Shown: in pieces, positions 8,653 to 17,138 of the stretch
How the letters are laid out: each line of letters begins with the position of its first letter
How positions within the stretch are numbered: position 1 is the stretch's first letter
Source: Sulfitobacter sp. DFL-14
Lineage (GTDB): Bacteria > Pseudomonadota > Alphaproteobacteria > Rhodobacterales > Rhodobacteraceae
Reading direction: 5' to 3'
Assembly: GCF_003335585.1 (NCBI RefSeq)
Contig: NZ_QBFD01000046.1
Coordinates: 273,345 to 337,344 of the forward strand
Length of the DNA stretch: 64,000 bases
Notes under the pieces: model-generated
What the model saw: only the letters and a program-made list of their open reading frames with translations
Databases searched by the model: none
What the model was told of the DNA's origin: nothing
Program-made: the position numbers and the translations under genes

Positions 8653-10146
8653 TCAGCCGCCGTTACTGACCCCCTTGAGGGGCATGTAAAGCACGGGTGA
8701 AGAGGACCAGTAGCCTTCGACGCCGGTGCGGAACACGCCCAGCAGCGGCAGCTGGAACAGGAAGGCATGAACCGACTGATCTGACAGGTATTGCTGCCCC
8801 TGTTTCAGCAGCTCGTCCCGCTTCGCCGGGTCGGCCTCCGTCTCGATGCTGTTCCAGAGCGCGGTGAATTCCGCGTCGTCATAGCCATAGAAATAATCCG
8901 GCCCACGCGCAAAGTTGCCCATGTCGTTGGGCGAAGTATGGGCGATGATCGTCATGTCGTAGTTCTTTTTCTTGTAGACCTCGTCGATCCAGAAGCCCCA
9001 TTCGACGTTCTCGACCTTTGCGTCGATGCCCGCGTTGGACAGTTCCTGCTGGATGATCTCGGCAGAGCGCATGGCATAGGGGAAGGGCGGCACGCGCAGG
9101 GTCATCGTGGTGCCTTCGACGCCGGCCTCGGCAAACATCGCTTTGGCTTTCTCGGTGTCATGGGGATAGGCGCCGGTCAGGTCCACATAGGCGGTGCCAT
9201 GCGGCGGATAGAAGCTGCCGATGGGCACGGCCTGGCCGTACATCGCACCTTCGATGATCTCGTCACGGTCGATGGCGGTGGCCACCGCGCGGCGCACCTC
9301 GATGTTGTCAAAGGGGGGCTTGGCGTTGTTCATTGCCAGGATCACCTCACCCTCGGTCGAGCCGATGTTCACGCGAAAGCGGGGATCGGCCTCGAACTGC
9401 GGCAGCAGTTCCGGCGCGGGGAAGCCGGGGAAGGCGTCCAGCTCCTCGGCCATCATCGCGGCGGTCGCGGCAGCAGGGTCAGAGATGAAGCGGAATTCGA
9501 CCTTGTCCAGCGCCACGCTGTCCGCATCGCGGTAATCGGCGTTCTTGACCAGTGTCAGCCGGTCGCCGCGCGTCCAGCTGTCCAGCTTGAAAGGGCCGGT
9601 GCCGACGGGGTTGGTGTTGTTGGTATCCGCCGATTCAGGGGCGACGATGGAACTGTCGCCCTGGCCCATGTTGAACAGGAAGAACGCATCCTTGTTCTTC
9701 AGCTTGATCTCGACCGTCTGCGGGTCCAGCGCGGTGACGGAGGCGATGGGTTTGAAGATGTCCTTGGAGGGGTTCACACTGTCTTCGGCCATGGCGCGGT
9801 CGAAGGAGAACACCACATCCTCTGCGTCAAAATCGGTGCCATCGTGGAACTTCACCCCCGAAGCGAGTTTGAATGTATAGGTCAGGCCGTCGTCGGTGAC
9901 CTCCCATTCGGTGGCCAGGTTCGGCCCGACCTGGCCGTTCTCGGCCACGATGGTCAGGGATTCGTAGACGTTCATCGTCAGCATGCCGTCGATGGAGGCG
10001 GTGGCATCCGCTGTCGGGTCAAGCGAGGTTGGTTCCTGCTGAAGGCCGACCACCAGCGTATCCGCCAGCGCAGACAGGGGTGCGGCCGTCAGGCCGACGG
10101 ACAGGGCCAGAACGGACAGGGCGGGAAGTTTCGATAAGCCAGGCAT
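8653..10146 (-). CDS. Oligopeptide-type ABC transporter solute-binding protein
   Basis: Periplasmic substrate-binding protein of the SBP_bac_5 family (DppA/OppA-like), 497 residues. It has a signal peptide (LSVLALSVGLTAAPLSALAD, cut after ALA). Family features include GLQQEPTSLDPTAD at the mature N-terminus, EWEVTDDGLTYTFKL and GTGPFKLDSWTRGD. The ATG at 10146 is preceded by AAGGAG at suitable distance, which favours it over in-frame starts further upstream. It is the first gene of the seven-gene operon. Ligands in this family range from peptides to opines and phosphorylated sugars. An isolated CTGTCAT sequence lies about 50 bases upstream; alone it is not a full Pho box. Confidence 0.93.
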   Translation of the reverse strand: MPGLSKLPALSVLALSVGLTAAPLSALADTLVVGLQQEPTSLDPTADATASIDGMLTMNVYESLTIVAENGQVGPNLATEWEVTDDGLTYTFKLASGVKFHDGTDFDAEDVVFSFDRAMAEDSVNPSKDIFKPIASVTALDPQTVEIKLKNKDAFFLFNMGQGDSSIVAPESADTNNTNPVGTGPFKLDSWTRGDRLTLVKNADYRDADSVALDKVEFRFISDPAAATAAMMAEELDAFPGFPAPELLPQFEADPRFRVNIGSTEGEVILAMNNAKPPFDNIEVRRAVATAIDRDEIIEGAMYGQAVPIGSFYPPHGTAYVDLTGAYPHDTEKAKAMFAEAGVEGTTMTLRVPPFPYAMRSAEIIQQELSNAGIDAKVENVEWGFWIDEVYKKKNYDMTIIAHTSPNDMGNFARGPDYFYGYDDAEFTALWNSIETEADPAKRDELLKQGQQYLSDQSVHAFLFQLPLLGVFRTGVEGYWSSSPVLYMPLKGVSNGG

Positions 10147-10285
10147 GTGCAGAACTCCTTGCTGAGCATGAGGTGAGGGGCGGCAGCCACCCCGCATGAC
10201 AGCAGTTTGCGCAGCAGGATCGGCCGGGTCAACGCAGATGCACAGGAATCGCGAAAACATCGCAAAGTTGAAACCTGCCGGGAGG

Positions 10286-11944
10286 TCAGCTCAGACGGCT
10301 TTTCAACAGGTCGCCGGTTCTGGCCAGGATCGGATAGCCGACCATGGAAAATGCCGTGTTGATCTGTTTGAGCGAACGCAGGGTTTCCTGGTGGATGCTG
10401 CTGGTTTCGATGCTTTCGGCCAGCCCCTCACGCAACCGGCCAAGGTGGTTGCGCTGCAGTTTCTGTTCCACCGCGCGGACCTTTTCCTTGGCTTCGACAA
10501 GGTCGCGTGCCTCGGCCGGGTTCTGGTTCATCATCACGTTGAGCGCCAGATGCACGTTGCCCTGCACCCGGTCGAGAAAATCGTTGATCTCGTTGCGGCC
10601 AACCTCGGAAAAGGCGACGCCTTCGCTCTCGCGGCGTTTGGCCAGCGTCAGCAGGCTGCGCACAATGGTGTCGGAGGCCGCTTCCAGCGCGGTGGAGATG
10701 CCCGCCAGTTCCATCGACCGTTTGCCCAGATCCTCGTCAAGACCGCCGCGGCCAAGCTGGGCAAGGTAAAGCTTGATCTCGAAATGGATCTTCTTGACCG
10801 TCTTGTCCTGTTCGCGGATCGCTGTGGCGGCGGCGCTGTCCCAATGGTCATAGAGGGGGCCCGTGGCATTCAGCATCCCTTCGATTTTCTGACCCATGCG
10901 CAGCAATTCGCGGGCGGTGGAATCGAGGCCGCGGCCGGGGCGGTCCAGTGCATTCGGGTCCAGCGCGCTGATTTCTGCCAGTGTGGAGGTCTCCTTGTCG
11001 GAGGCGCTTGTGATCAGTCTTGCGCTGAGCGCGGACAGCGGGTGGATCAGCCCGAGGGCCGCCAGCGCCAGGACCGCATTGAAGGCCAGATGCAGGTTGA
11101 TGGCCTGACGGCTGGCATTCGCCCCAAGATACTGCAGCAGATCAGGTTGCCCCGACAGGACCAGCAGCAACAGCACAGCACCGCCGCCGCGCAGCATCAG
11201 GTTGGCGCAGATCATCTGCCGCGCCGGGGCGGGGGAGGCGAGGGTGAGAACATAGGCGATGAACCCGCCGCCCAGGTTGGCCCCCAGGACCATGGCGGCG
11301 GCCCCTTCGACCGGCAGCAGCGATTGCGCGGCGAGGGTCACGAACAGCAGCACCGCCGCGACGCTGGAATGCACCGCCCAGGCAAAGAGCGCGCCAACCG
11401 CGAAGGCGGAGAAGATGTCGCGCCCGAGATAGGCCATGACCGCCTGTGTGCCGGTGCTGTGGACCATGGGTGCCGTGGCATCCCGGATCATGTCTAGCGA
11501 CAGGAAGATCAGCGCCAGACCGATCAGGATGCGCCCGGTCTGGCGCAGTGTCCCTGACTGACCGCGCAGGAACAGCGCGACGCCCGCCAGCAGCAGCAGC
11601 GGGATGAGGAAGGACTGCCGGATCAGCAGCAGTTGCGACACGATGGCAGAGCCGAGGTCGGCGCCCAGCAGGATCGCCAGCCCGATGGCAGGGATCAGGC
11701 TGCCCTTGGCGACGAAATTGGCAACCAGCACCGCCACTGCGGTTGAGCTTTGCAGGAACACCGCGGCCAGGGTGCCGGTGCCCGCTGCCAGCAGCCGGTT
11801 GCGGGAGGCGCGGCGCAGCGATTGGCGCAGCTGGGTGGCAAAAGCACGCTCGACCCCCGTGCGCACCAGACGCACCGACCAGATCAACAGCGCGGCAGCC
11901 CCGGCGATATGGAGCAGAAAGGAAAGGAGTGCGGGTTCTTGCAA
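10286..11944 (-). CDS. Na+/phosphate cotransporter family protein (NptA-like) with PhoU-like C-terminus
   Basis: Sodium-driven inorganic phosphate transporter of the inner membrane, 552 residues. Two inverted membrane repeats carry the family signature, seen as FLQSSTAVAVLV near residue 65 and HSSVAAVLLFV near residue 190. About nine hydrophobic helices run to residue 325. The remaining ~220 residues are helical and PhoU-like, as in bacterial YjbB/NptA proteins. The gene is divergent from ugpB. A tandem 11-bp-period repeat resembling a PhoB site lies just upstream, so phosphate-starvation induction is likely. Export of phosphate, reported for E. coli YjbB, is an alternative direction. Confidence 0.9.
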   Translation of the reverse strand: MQEPALLSFLLHIAGAAALLIWSVRLVRTGVERAFATQLRQSLRRASRNRLLAAGTGTLAAVFLQSSTAVAVLVANFVAKGSLIPAIGLAILLGADLGSAIVSQLLLIRQSFLIPLLLLAGVALFLRGQSGTLRQTGRILIGLALIFLSLDMIRDATAPMVHSTGTQAVMAYLGRDIFSAFAVGALFAWAVHSSVAAVLLFVTLAAQSLLPVEGAAAMVLGANLGGGFIAYVLTLASPAPARQMICANLMLRGGGAVLLLLVLSGQPDLLQYLGANASRQAINLHLAFNAVLALAALGLIHPLSALSARLITSASDKETSTLAEISALDPNALDRPGRGLDSTARELLRMGQKIEGMLNATGPLYDHWDSAAATAIREQDKTVKKIHFEIKLYLAQLGRGGLDEDLGKRSMELAGISTALEAASDTIVRSLLTLAKRRESEGVAFSEVGRNEINDFLDRVQGNVHLALNVMMNQNPAEARDLVEAKEKVRAVEQKLQRNHLGRLREGLAESIETSSIHQETLRSLKQINTAFSMVGYPILARTGDLLKSRLS

Positions 11945-11997
11945 TGGAATACTTTCAATGCTGGTGGGTCGCAGGCCGCAAAACGGGGCCGGACGAC

Positions 11998-12017
11998 GGT
12001 TTGTAACAGGTTTGTAA
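11998..12017 (-). promoter_or_regulatory. Pho-box-like tandem repeat upstream of the Na/Pi cotransporter gene
   Basis: On the plus strand GGTTTGTAA occurs twice at exactly 11-base spacing. Read toward the cotransporter gene this is TTACAAACC-TG-TTACAAACC. PhoB boxes are 7-bp direct repeats at 11-bp period, so the geometry fits, with about 11 of 18 consensus positions matched. It lies about 55-75 bases upstream of the start codon. Binding is inferred. Confidence 0.55.
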
Positions 12018-12176
12018 AGATAGGCCAGACGCGTCGTCTGTCGATGTCAAAACCGGTACCGGATCTGCCGGATTGGCAGCGGTAATCCAAGCGGCGCGGC
12101 GCATTTTTCTGCCCGTTTCCTGCCTGCCCCGAGGTTGGCGCCGGCGTCATGGAAAAATCCCCCGGCTTTGCAGAAA

Positions 12177-12194
12177 ACGTCATAAATTCGTTAC
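12177..12194 (+). promoter_or_regulatory. Pho-box-like site upstream of ugpB
   Basis: ACGTCATAAATTCGTTAC matches the Pho-box consensus CTGTCATAAATCTGTCAC at 13 of 18 positions, including the AT-rich AAAT spacer and both TNA cores. It lies about 107 bases upstream of the ugpB start. ugp genes are classical PhoB targets in E. coli and rhizobia, which supports the call. Binding has not been shown here. Confidence 0.6.
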
Positions 12195-12300
12195 AGAACA
12201 GGAGGATACAACGCCGCGCGCGAAAGATGAATGATGTGTTGCCAGCACAGGTAGTTACCCACTACGCTGGCGCAGCCACTGAAAATGGGGGAGAGATGTA

Positions 12301-13611
12301 ATGATGATGCGAAACACGATGATGGCCAGCGTTGCGGCCATGATGGCGGCGGCGCCCGCCATGGCGCAAACCGAGGTCGAGTTCTGGCACGCCTTTACCG
12401 GCCGTCTGGGCGAGCTGGTGGCGGAGCAGGTCGAAACCTTCAACAACGCACAGTCCGACTATGTTGTGACCGCGACCCACAAGGGCAATTACTCCGAGAC
12501 GCTGAACGCAGGCATCGCCGCGTTCCGCGCGGGCGAACAGCCTGACATCCTGATGGTCTTCGAAGTCGGCACCGCGACGATGATGGCCGCCAAGGGCGCG
12601 ATCAAGCCGGTTTATGAGGTGATGGCGGATGCCGGTGCCGATTTTGATCCCGATGGCTTTATCGGATCGGTCAAGGGCTACTACACCACTGCCGACGGTC
12701 AGATGCTGTCGATGCCCTTCAACTCCTCCACGCCGGTGCTCTGGGTCAACCGCGATGCGCTGGAAGCGGCTCAGATCGACCCCGATGTGGACCTGAGCAC
12801 CTGGGAGCAGGTGGGCGAGGTGCTGGATACGCTCAAGGCATCGGGCAACGACTGCCCGCTGGTCACCGCATGGCAAAGCTGGATCCATCTTGAGAACCTC
12901 AGCGCCTATCACAATGTGCCCTTTGCCACCGAGGCCAATGGTTTTGCCGGGCTCGCTACCGAGCTGTCGCTGAACGGTCCGGTCCAGGCCAAGCACATCG
13001 GGACGATGGGCCAATGGGCCAAGGACGGCAAGTTCATCTATACCGGCCGGCGCAACGAAGGCGGTGCAAACTTCCGCAGCGGTGAATGCGCGCTCTTTAC
13101 CGAAAGCTCTGCCGGTTACGCCGGGATCAAGTCGGAGGCGACTTTCGACTTTGAAGTGCGCCCGCTGCCCTATTGGTCGGATGTCGAAGGCGCGCCGCAG
13201 AACACCATCATCGGTGGTGCATCGCTTTGGGTGATGGCCGGTCAGTCGGACGAGGAATACAAGGGCGTTGCGACCTTCCTGAACTTCCTGTCCTCGCCCG
13301 AGATTCAGGCCAAGTGGCACCAGGACACCGGCTATCTGCCGATCACCCAGGCAGCTGCCGACCTGACGCGCGAGCAGGGCTTCTATGAGGCGAACCCCGG
13401 CACCGACATCGCGGTCACGCAGATGACGGCCAAGGAGCCGACGGAGAATTCCAAGGGTCTGCGCCTGGGATCCTTTGACCAGATCCGCGGCATCATCGAC
13501 GAGGAGCTGGAAGCGGTCTGGGCCGGTGACAAGGATGCGCAGGCAGCGCTGGACAGCGCGAAGGCACGCGGCGACGAATTGCTGCGCCGTTTTGAGCAAG
13601 CGAACCGCTGA
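12301..13611 (+). CDS. ugpB: sn-Glycerol-3-phosphate ABC transporter solute-binding protein
   Basis: Periplasmic binding protein for glycerol-3-phosphate (and in E. coli glycerophosphocholine), 436 residues. It has a Met-rich signal peptide ending MAAAPAMA. The mature start EVEFWHAFTGRLGELV and the segment ATHKGNYSETLNAGIAAFRAG are highly characteristic of UgpB. Three successive ATG codons open the frame; the first, 5 bases after GGGGGAGAG, is chosen. It is the first gene of ugpBAEC, but an antisense toxin-antitoxin module separates it from ugpA. A Pho-box-like site lies upstream. Confidence 0.95.
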   Translation: MMMRNTMMASVAAMMAAAPAMAQTEVEFWHAFTGRLGELVAEQVETFNNAQSDYVVTATHKGNYSETLNAGIAAFRAGEQPDILMVFEVGTATMMAAKGAIKPVYEVMADAGADFDPDGFIGSVKGYYTTADGQMLSMPFNSSTPVLWVNRDALEAAQIDPDVDLSTWEQVGEVLDTLKASGNDCPLVTAWQSWIHLENLSAYHNVPFATEANGFAGLATELSLNGPVQAKHIGTMGQWAKDGKFIYTGRRNEGGANFRSGECALFTESSAGYAGIKSEATFDFEVRPLPYWSDVEGAPQNTIIGGASLWVMAGQSDEEYKGVATFLNFLSSPEIQAKWHQDTGYLPITQAAADLTREQGFYEANPGTDIAVTQMTAKEPTENSKGLRLGSFDQIRGIIDEELEAVWAGDKDAQAALDSAKARGDELLRRFEQANR

Positions 13612-13618
13612 ACGGAAC

Positions 13619-13644
13619 GGGAGGGCGCCTCAGCGCGCCTTCCC
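13619..13644 (+). terminator. Intercistronic hairpin after ugpB
   Basis: A 10-bp stem (GGGAGGGCGC with GCGCCTTCCC, one G-U pair, 6-nt loop) starts 7 bases after the ugpB stop and overlaps the 3' end of the antisense toxin gene. It has no U-tract in either direction. It probably protects ugpB mRNA or limits read-through. Confidence 0.55.
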
Positions 13645-13986
13645 GGTCAGCCGCGCGAACATGCGTTTCAGATGATCTTGCCCCGCCAGAAAGATAGCTT
13701 CGATCAATACGGTCTCGGTCACTTCATCGAGCCTGAACCAGTAGATCGCGCGGTCGATGGTCAAGTACCGGAAAGTGAAGCCGGCCGGGCCGATCTGTGT
13801 GCCCCGAAACGGGGCGGAGGTGATCCTGTCGATGTTGTCTACGATCTGTTCGATGCGCGACCGGGCCAGCCGGTCTGCGGCGGCAAGATCATGGCCGAAA
13901 TCTTCGTGTTGCGCGTTCAGCAGATGCCGGTAAATGCGGCGCAGATCTTCGGTGCCGGCCTCGGTCAGCTCAGCCTTCCAGGCCAA
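13630..13986 (-). CDS. RelE/ParE-family toxin
   Basis: Small basic protein of 118 residues with the RelE/ParE fold: an N-terminal helical hairpin (TEDLRRIYRHLL) and a C-terminal beta-sheet core (FTFRYLTIDRAIYWFRLDE). ParE toxins poison DNA gyrase and RelE toxins cleave mRNA; the subclass cannot be fixed by eye, though a ParD-type partner favours ParE. Its start overlaps the antitoxin 3' end by 17 bases, the usual antitoxin-first arrangement. The gene lies antisense inside the ugp operon and ends at the hairpin following ugpB. Confidence 0.85.
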   Translation of the reverse strand: MAWKAELTEAGTEDLRRIYRHLLNAQHEDFGHDLAAADRLARSRIEQIVDNIDRITSAPFRGTQIGPAGFTFRYLTIDRAIYWFRLDEVTETVLIEAIFLAGQDHLKRMFARLTGKAR

Positions 13987-14245
13987 GACGCTGCCTTTCT
14001 TCCTTCAGCATCTCGTCGACCCTTTGGCGAAACTCGTCGAGCGGGATGTGCGGCTGCTTCGCTCTGGCATTCAGCATTTCGAAGAACCCGGCGCTCCAGG
14101 CCTCATATTCCTCGTCCTCCTTGCGCTTGGCCTCAAGCGCCTGCTGGATTACCGCGGAGGTTGACGAAAACCGGCCCTCGGCCACCTGTTTGCGGGCATA
14201 TTCGGCCTGTTGATCCGAGATGGAGACGGAAATCTTGACGGTCAT
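13970..14245 (-). CDS. ParD-family ribbon-helix-helix antitoxin
   Basis: Antitoxin of 91 residues. The N-terminal ribbon-helix-helix DNA-binding part (KISVSISDQQAEYARKQV, then EGRFSSTSAVIQQALE) is the standard ParD pattern. The charged C-terminal half should wrap the toxin. The ATG at 14245 is preceded by AAAGGAG. It is the first gene of the toxin-antitoxin pair and normally represses its own promoter. That promoter must lie in the 50 bases before ugpA, facing the other way. Confidence 0.88.
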   Translation of the reverse strand: MTVKISVSISDQQAEYARKQVAEGRFSSTSAVIQQALEAKRKEDEEYEAWSAGFFEMLNARAKQPHIPLDEFRQRVDEMLKEERQRLGLEG

Positions 14246-14267
14246 GGCTGAACTCCTTTCTGATAAA

Positions 14268-14284
14268 GTGCTACTCAGTCGCAC
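14268..14284 (-). promoter_or_regulatory. Possible ParD operator between parD and ugpA
   Basis: GTGC-N9-GCAC forms a short inverted repeat about 23 bases upstream of the antitoxin start and just before the ugpA ribosome-binding site. Autoregulated ribbon-helix-helix antitoxins bind such short repeats at their own promoter. The match is short and the call is tentative. Confidence 0.3.
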
Positions 14285-14296
14285 CGGAGTCAAGTG

Positions 14297-15178
14297 ATGG
14301 AAAAGCGCGTCACCTTCAGGGGCATCTGGCTGCCCCTTCTGCTGGTTCTGCCGCAGATGATCGTCACAGCGGTCTTTTTCTTCTATCCTGCGGGGCAGGC
14401 GATCTGGCAGTCGCTGTTCATTCCGGACCCTTTTGGCCTGTCGATGCAATACGTGGGGCTGGGCAATTTCGAATATCTGCTGGGCAATGCCTATTACCGG
14501 GCAAGCTTTGTCACCACTGCGATCTTTTCCATCGCGGTGACCGTGGTGTCGATGGGCGTGGCGCTTTACCTCGCGGTGCTGGCGGACCGGCTGATCAAGG
14601 GATCGGGCGTTTACCGCACGCTGCTGATCTGGCCCTATGCGGTGGCCCCGGCCGTTGCGGGCGTGCTGTGGCTGTTCATGTTCAACACGCGGGTCGGCGT
14701 GGTGACATGGTATCTGGGCATGCTGGGATATGACTGGAACCATGTCCTGAACGGGGAAGAGGCGATGGGCCTTGTCGTGGTCGCCTCCGCCTGGGGGCGG
14801 ATCAGCTATAACTTCCTGTTCTTCCTGGCGGGTCTGCAAGCCATCCCGCGCAGCGTGATCGAGGCGGCGGCGATTGATGGCGCGCGGTTCTGGACCCGGT
14901 TTCGCACCATCGTCTGGCCGCTGCTGTCGCCGACGACGTTCTTCCTGCTGGTGGTCAATATCGTCTATGCGTTTTTCGAGACCTTTGGCGTGATCCACAC
15001 CATTACCAGCGGCGGGCCGCAGCAATCGACGACGATCCTTGTCTACAAGGTCTACAAGGATGGCTTTGTGGGGCAGGACCTCGGCTCTTCCGCGGCGCAA
15101 TCGGTGATCCTGCTGCTGATCGTGGGGGCGCTGACCATCGTGCAGTTCAAGTTCATCGAGCGCAGGGTGCATTACTGA
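14297..15178 (+). CDS. ugpA: sn-Glycerol-3-phosphate ABC transporter permease UgpA
   Basis: Inner-membrane permease of 293 residues with six helices. It opens with FRGIWLPLLLVLPQMIVTAVFFFYPAG, as in UgpA, and carries the EAA loop EAAAIDGARFWTRFRTIVWPLLSP. The ATG at 14297 is placed 7 bases after GGAG and is preferred over the adjacent in-frame GTG at 14294. It overlaps ugpE by one base. Separation from ugpB by about 690 bases of antisense DNA is unusual for this operon. Confidence 0.93.
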   Translation: MEKRVTFRGIWLPLLLVLPQMIVTAVFFFYPAGQAIWQSLFIPDPFGLSMQYVGLGNFEYLLGNAYYRASFVTTAIFSIAVTVVSMGVALYLAVLADRLIKGSGVYRTLLIWPYAVAPAVAGVLWLFMFNTRVGVVTWYLGMLGYDWNHVLNGEEAMGLVVVASAWGRISYNFLFFLAGLQAIPRSVIEAAAIDGARFWTRFRTIVWPLLSPTTFFLLVVNIVYAFFETFGVIHTITSGGPQQSTTILVYKVYKDGFVGQDLGSSAAQSVILLLIVGALTIVQFKFIERRVHY

Positions 15179-16023
15179 TGGCGGGCATGGTCGAAAAACG
15201 CGGTCTTGGGCATTGGATGACCCATCTGGGGCTGATCGTCGGGTTGCTGTTCGTCTTTTTCCCGATCTGGCTGGCCTTTGTCGCCTCGACCGTGTCGCAG
15301 CCGGAAATCGTCAAGCCGCCGATGCCGCTGCTGCCGGGTGACCAGTTCCTTGAAAACTACCGCAAGGCGCTGGTGTCGGGCATCAATGCGCCGGTGGCGC
15401 TGATGATGCTGAATTCACTGGTGATGGCGCTGGGGATCACCATCGGCAAGATCGTGATCTCGCTGCTGTCGGCCTTTGCCATCGTCTATTTCAGGTTTCC
15501 GGGGCGGCGGCTGTTCTTCTGGCTGATCTTCCTGACGCTGATGTTGCCGGTGGAGGTGCGCATCGTGCCGACCTATGAGGTTGTCGCGAATTTCGGGATG
15601 CTCAACAGCTATTCGGGCCTGATCTTTCCGCTGATCGCCAGTGCCACGGCGACCTTTCTGTTCCGCCAGTTCTTCATGACCGTGCCGGACGAACTGGCCG
15701 AGGCGGCGCGCGTGGACGGGGCACGGCCGATGCGGTTCTTCTGGGACATCCTGTTGCCGATGAGCCGGACCAACATCGCGGCGCTTTTCGTGATCCTGTT
15801 CATCTATGGCTGGAACCAGTACCTCTGGCCGCTGCTGATCACGACCGACCCGTCGATGAACACCATCGTCATGGGCATCAAGCAGATGTTCCCCAGTGGC
15901 GATGACATCGCCGACTGGCCGGTGATCATGGCAACTTCCATCCTGGCGATGATCCCGCCGGTGATCGTGGTGATCAGCATGCAAAAGCTGTTCATCCGCG
16001 GTCTGGTAGACAGCGAGAAATAA
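15178..16023 (+). CDS. ugpE: sn-Glycerol-3-phosphate ABC transporter permease UgpE
   Basis: Second permease of the glycerol-3-phosphate importer, 281 residues. It shows the MalG-like layout of six helices, with LMLPVEVRIVPTYEVVANFGMLNSY and the EAA loop EAARVDGARPMRFFWDILLPMS. TGATG junction with ugpA (one shared base) indicates coupling. The C-terminal VISMQKLFIRGLVDSEK is typical of carbohydrate-type permeases. Confidence 0.93.
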   Translation: MAGMVEKRGLGHWMTHLGLIVGLLFVFFPIWLAFVASTVSQPEIVKPPMPLLPGDQFLENYRKALVSGINAPVALMMLNSLVMALGITIGKIVISLLSAFAIVYFRFPGRRLFFWLIFLTLMLPVEVRIVPTYEVVANFGMLNSYSGLIFPLIASATATFLFRQFFMTVPDELAEAARVDGARPMRFFWDILLPMSRTNIAALFVILFIYGWNQYLWPLLITTDPSMNTIVMGIKQMFPSGDDIADWPVIMATSILAMIPPVIVVISMQKLFIRGLVDSEK

Positions 16024-16026
16024 CAC

Positions 16027-17028
16027 ATGGCGACAGTCAGCCTGAAGGGCATCAAGAAGACATTCGGCAAGACCGAGGTGATCCACGGGATCGACATGGA
16101 GATCGAGGACGGCGAGTTCATCGTGATTGTCGGGCCATCGGGCTGTGGCAAGTCCACGCTGCTGCGCATGGTGGCCGGGCTGGAAACCGTGACCGGCGGA
16201 GAGGTGCAGATCGGCGGCGCGCGGGTGAACGAGCATGAACCGATGGAGCGGGACATCGCCATGGTGTTCCAGAACTACGCGCTTTATCCGCATATGTCGG
16301 TCTTCGACAACATGGCCTACGGGCTGAAGATCGCGGGCACCCCCAAGGCCGAGATTGCCGAGCGGGTGAACGAGGCGGCGGCGCTGCTGCAGCTTGGTGA
16401 TTACCTCGAACGGCGGCCGCGCGAGCTGTCGGGCGGGCAGCGCCAGCGTGTGGCCATGGGCCGGGCCATCGTGCGCAAGCCTTCGGTGTTTCTGTTTGAC
16501 GAGCCGCTGTCCAACCTGGATGCCAAGCTGCGGGTGCAGATGCGGCTGGAGATCAAGCAGTTGCAGCGCCGTCTGGGGGTCACGTCGCTTTATGTGACGC
16601 ATGACCAGGTGGAGGCGATGACTTTGGCCGACCGGATGATCGTGATGAACGCGGGCCGCGCCGACCAGATCGGCGCGCCGCTGGAGGTCTATGCCAACCC
16701 GGCGACCGAATTCGTCGCCGGTTTCATCGGCTCGCCGCCGATGAACTTCCTGCCTGCCGGTCTGGCGACGGACGCACCGGAAGGGGCAAAGACGCTGGGC
16801 ATCCGGCCCGAGAACCTGGTGCTGGCCGGGCAGGGGACCCGGGCCACGGCGATCTATAACGAAGCATTGGGGGCGGAAACGCTGGTACATGTGGATCTGG
16901 CGGATGGCACCCGCGCCACCGTGCGGCAAGACGCCTCTGTTCCGATGCCCCCGGAAGGTGCTGCGGTGAACCTCGAATGGCAGGACGCGGATCGGATATT
17001 CTTTGACTCCGAAGGCAGACGGTGCTGA
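16027..17028 (+). CDS. ugpC: sn-Glycerol-3-phosphate ABC transporter ATP-binding protein
   Basis: ATPase of the MalK/UgpC class, 333 residues. Walker A is GPSGCGKST, the Q-loop MVFQNYALYPHMSV, the signature LSGGQRQRVAMGRA, Walker B VFLFDEPLSNLD and the switch His is in VTHDQ. A C-terminal TOBE regulatory part (LGIRPENL) follows. It starts 3 bases after ugpE and is the last gene of the operon. ugpQ, the usual glycerophosphodiesterase partner, is absent. Confidence 0.94.
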   Translation: MATVSLKGIKKTFGKTEVIHGIDMEIEDGEFIVIVGPSGCGKSTLLRMVAGLETVTGGEVQIGGARVNEHEPMERDIAMVFQNYALYPHMSVFDNMAYGLKIAGTPKAEIAERVNEAAALLQLGDYLERRPRELSGGQRQRVAMGRAIVRKPSVFLFDEPLSNLDAKLRVQMRLEIKQLQRRLGVTSLYVTHDQVEAMTLADRMIVMNAGRADQIGAPLEVYANPATEFVAGFIGSPPMNFLPAGLATDAPEGAKTLGIRPENLVLAGQGTRATAIYNEALGAETLVHVDLADGTRATVRQDASVPMPPEGAAVNLEWQDADRIFFDSEGRRC

Positions 17029-17138
17029 TCATGGCGCCATTGAGAACCCTTCGGGTGTCACACCGCTGTCATATGTGAACACTACGACCCAGGAAGCCCG
17101 GCGCGGCCTGACCGCACCGGCACAATTTGGAGAAAATC

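Noticed and set aside
10196..10202. Pho half-site upstream of the peptide-type binding protein
   Set aside because: CTGTCAT is exact on the minus strand, but the sequence 11 bases before it matches only 2 of 7 positions, so no full box can be called.
12262..13599. Long minus-strand open frame under ugpB
   Set aside because: Antisense shadow of ugpB, which has a full signal peptide and family motifs.
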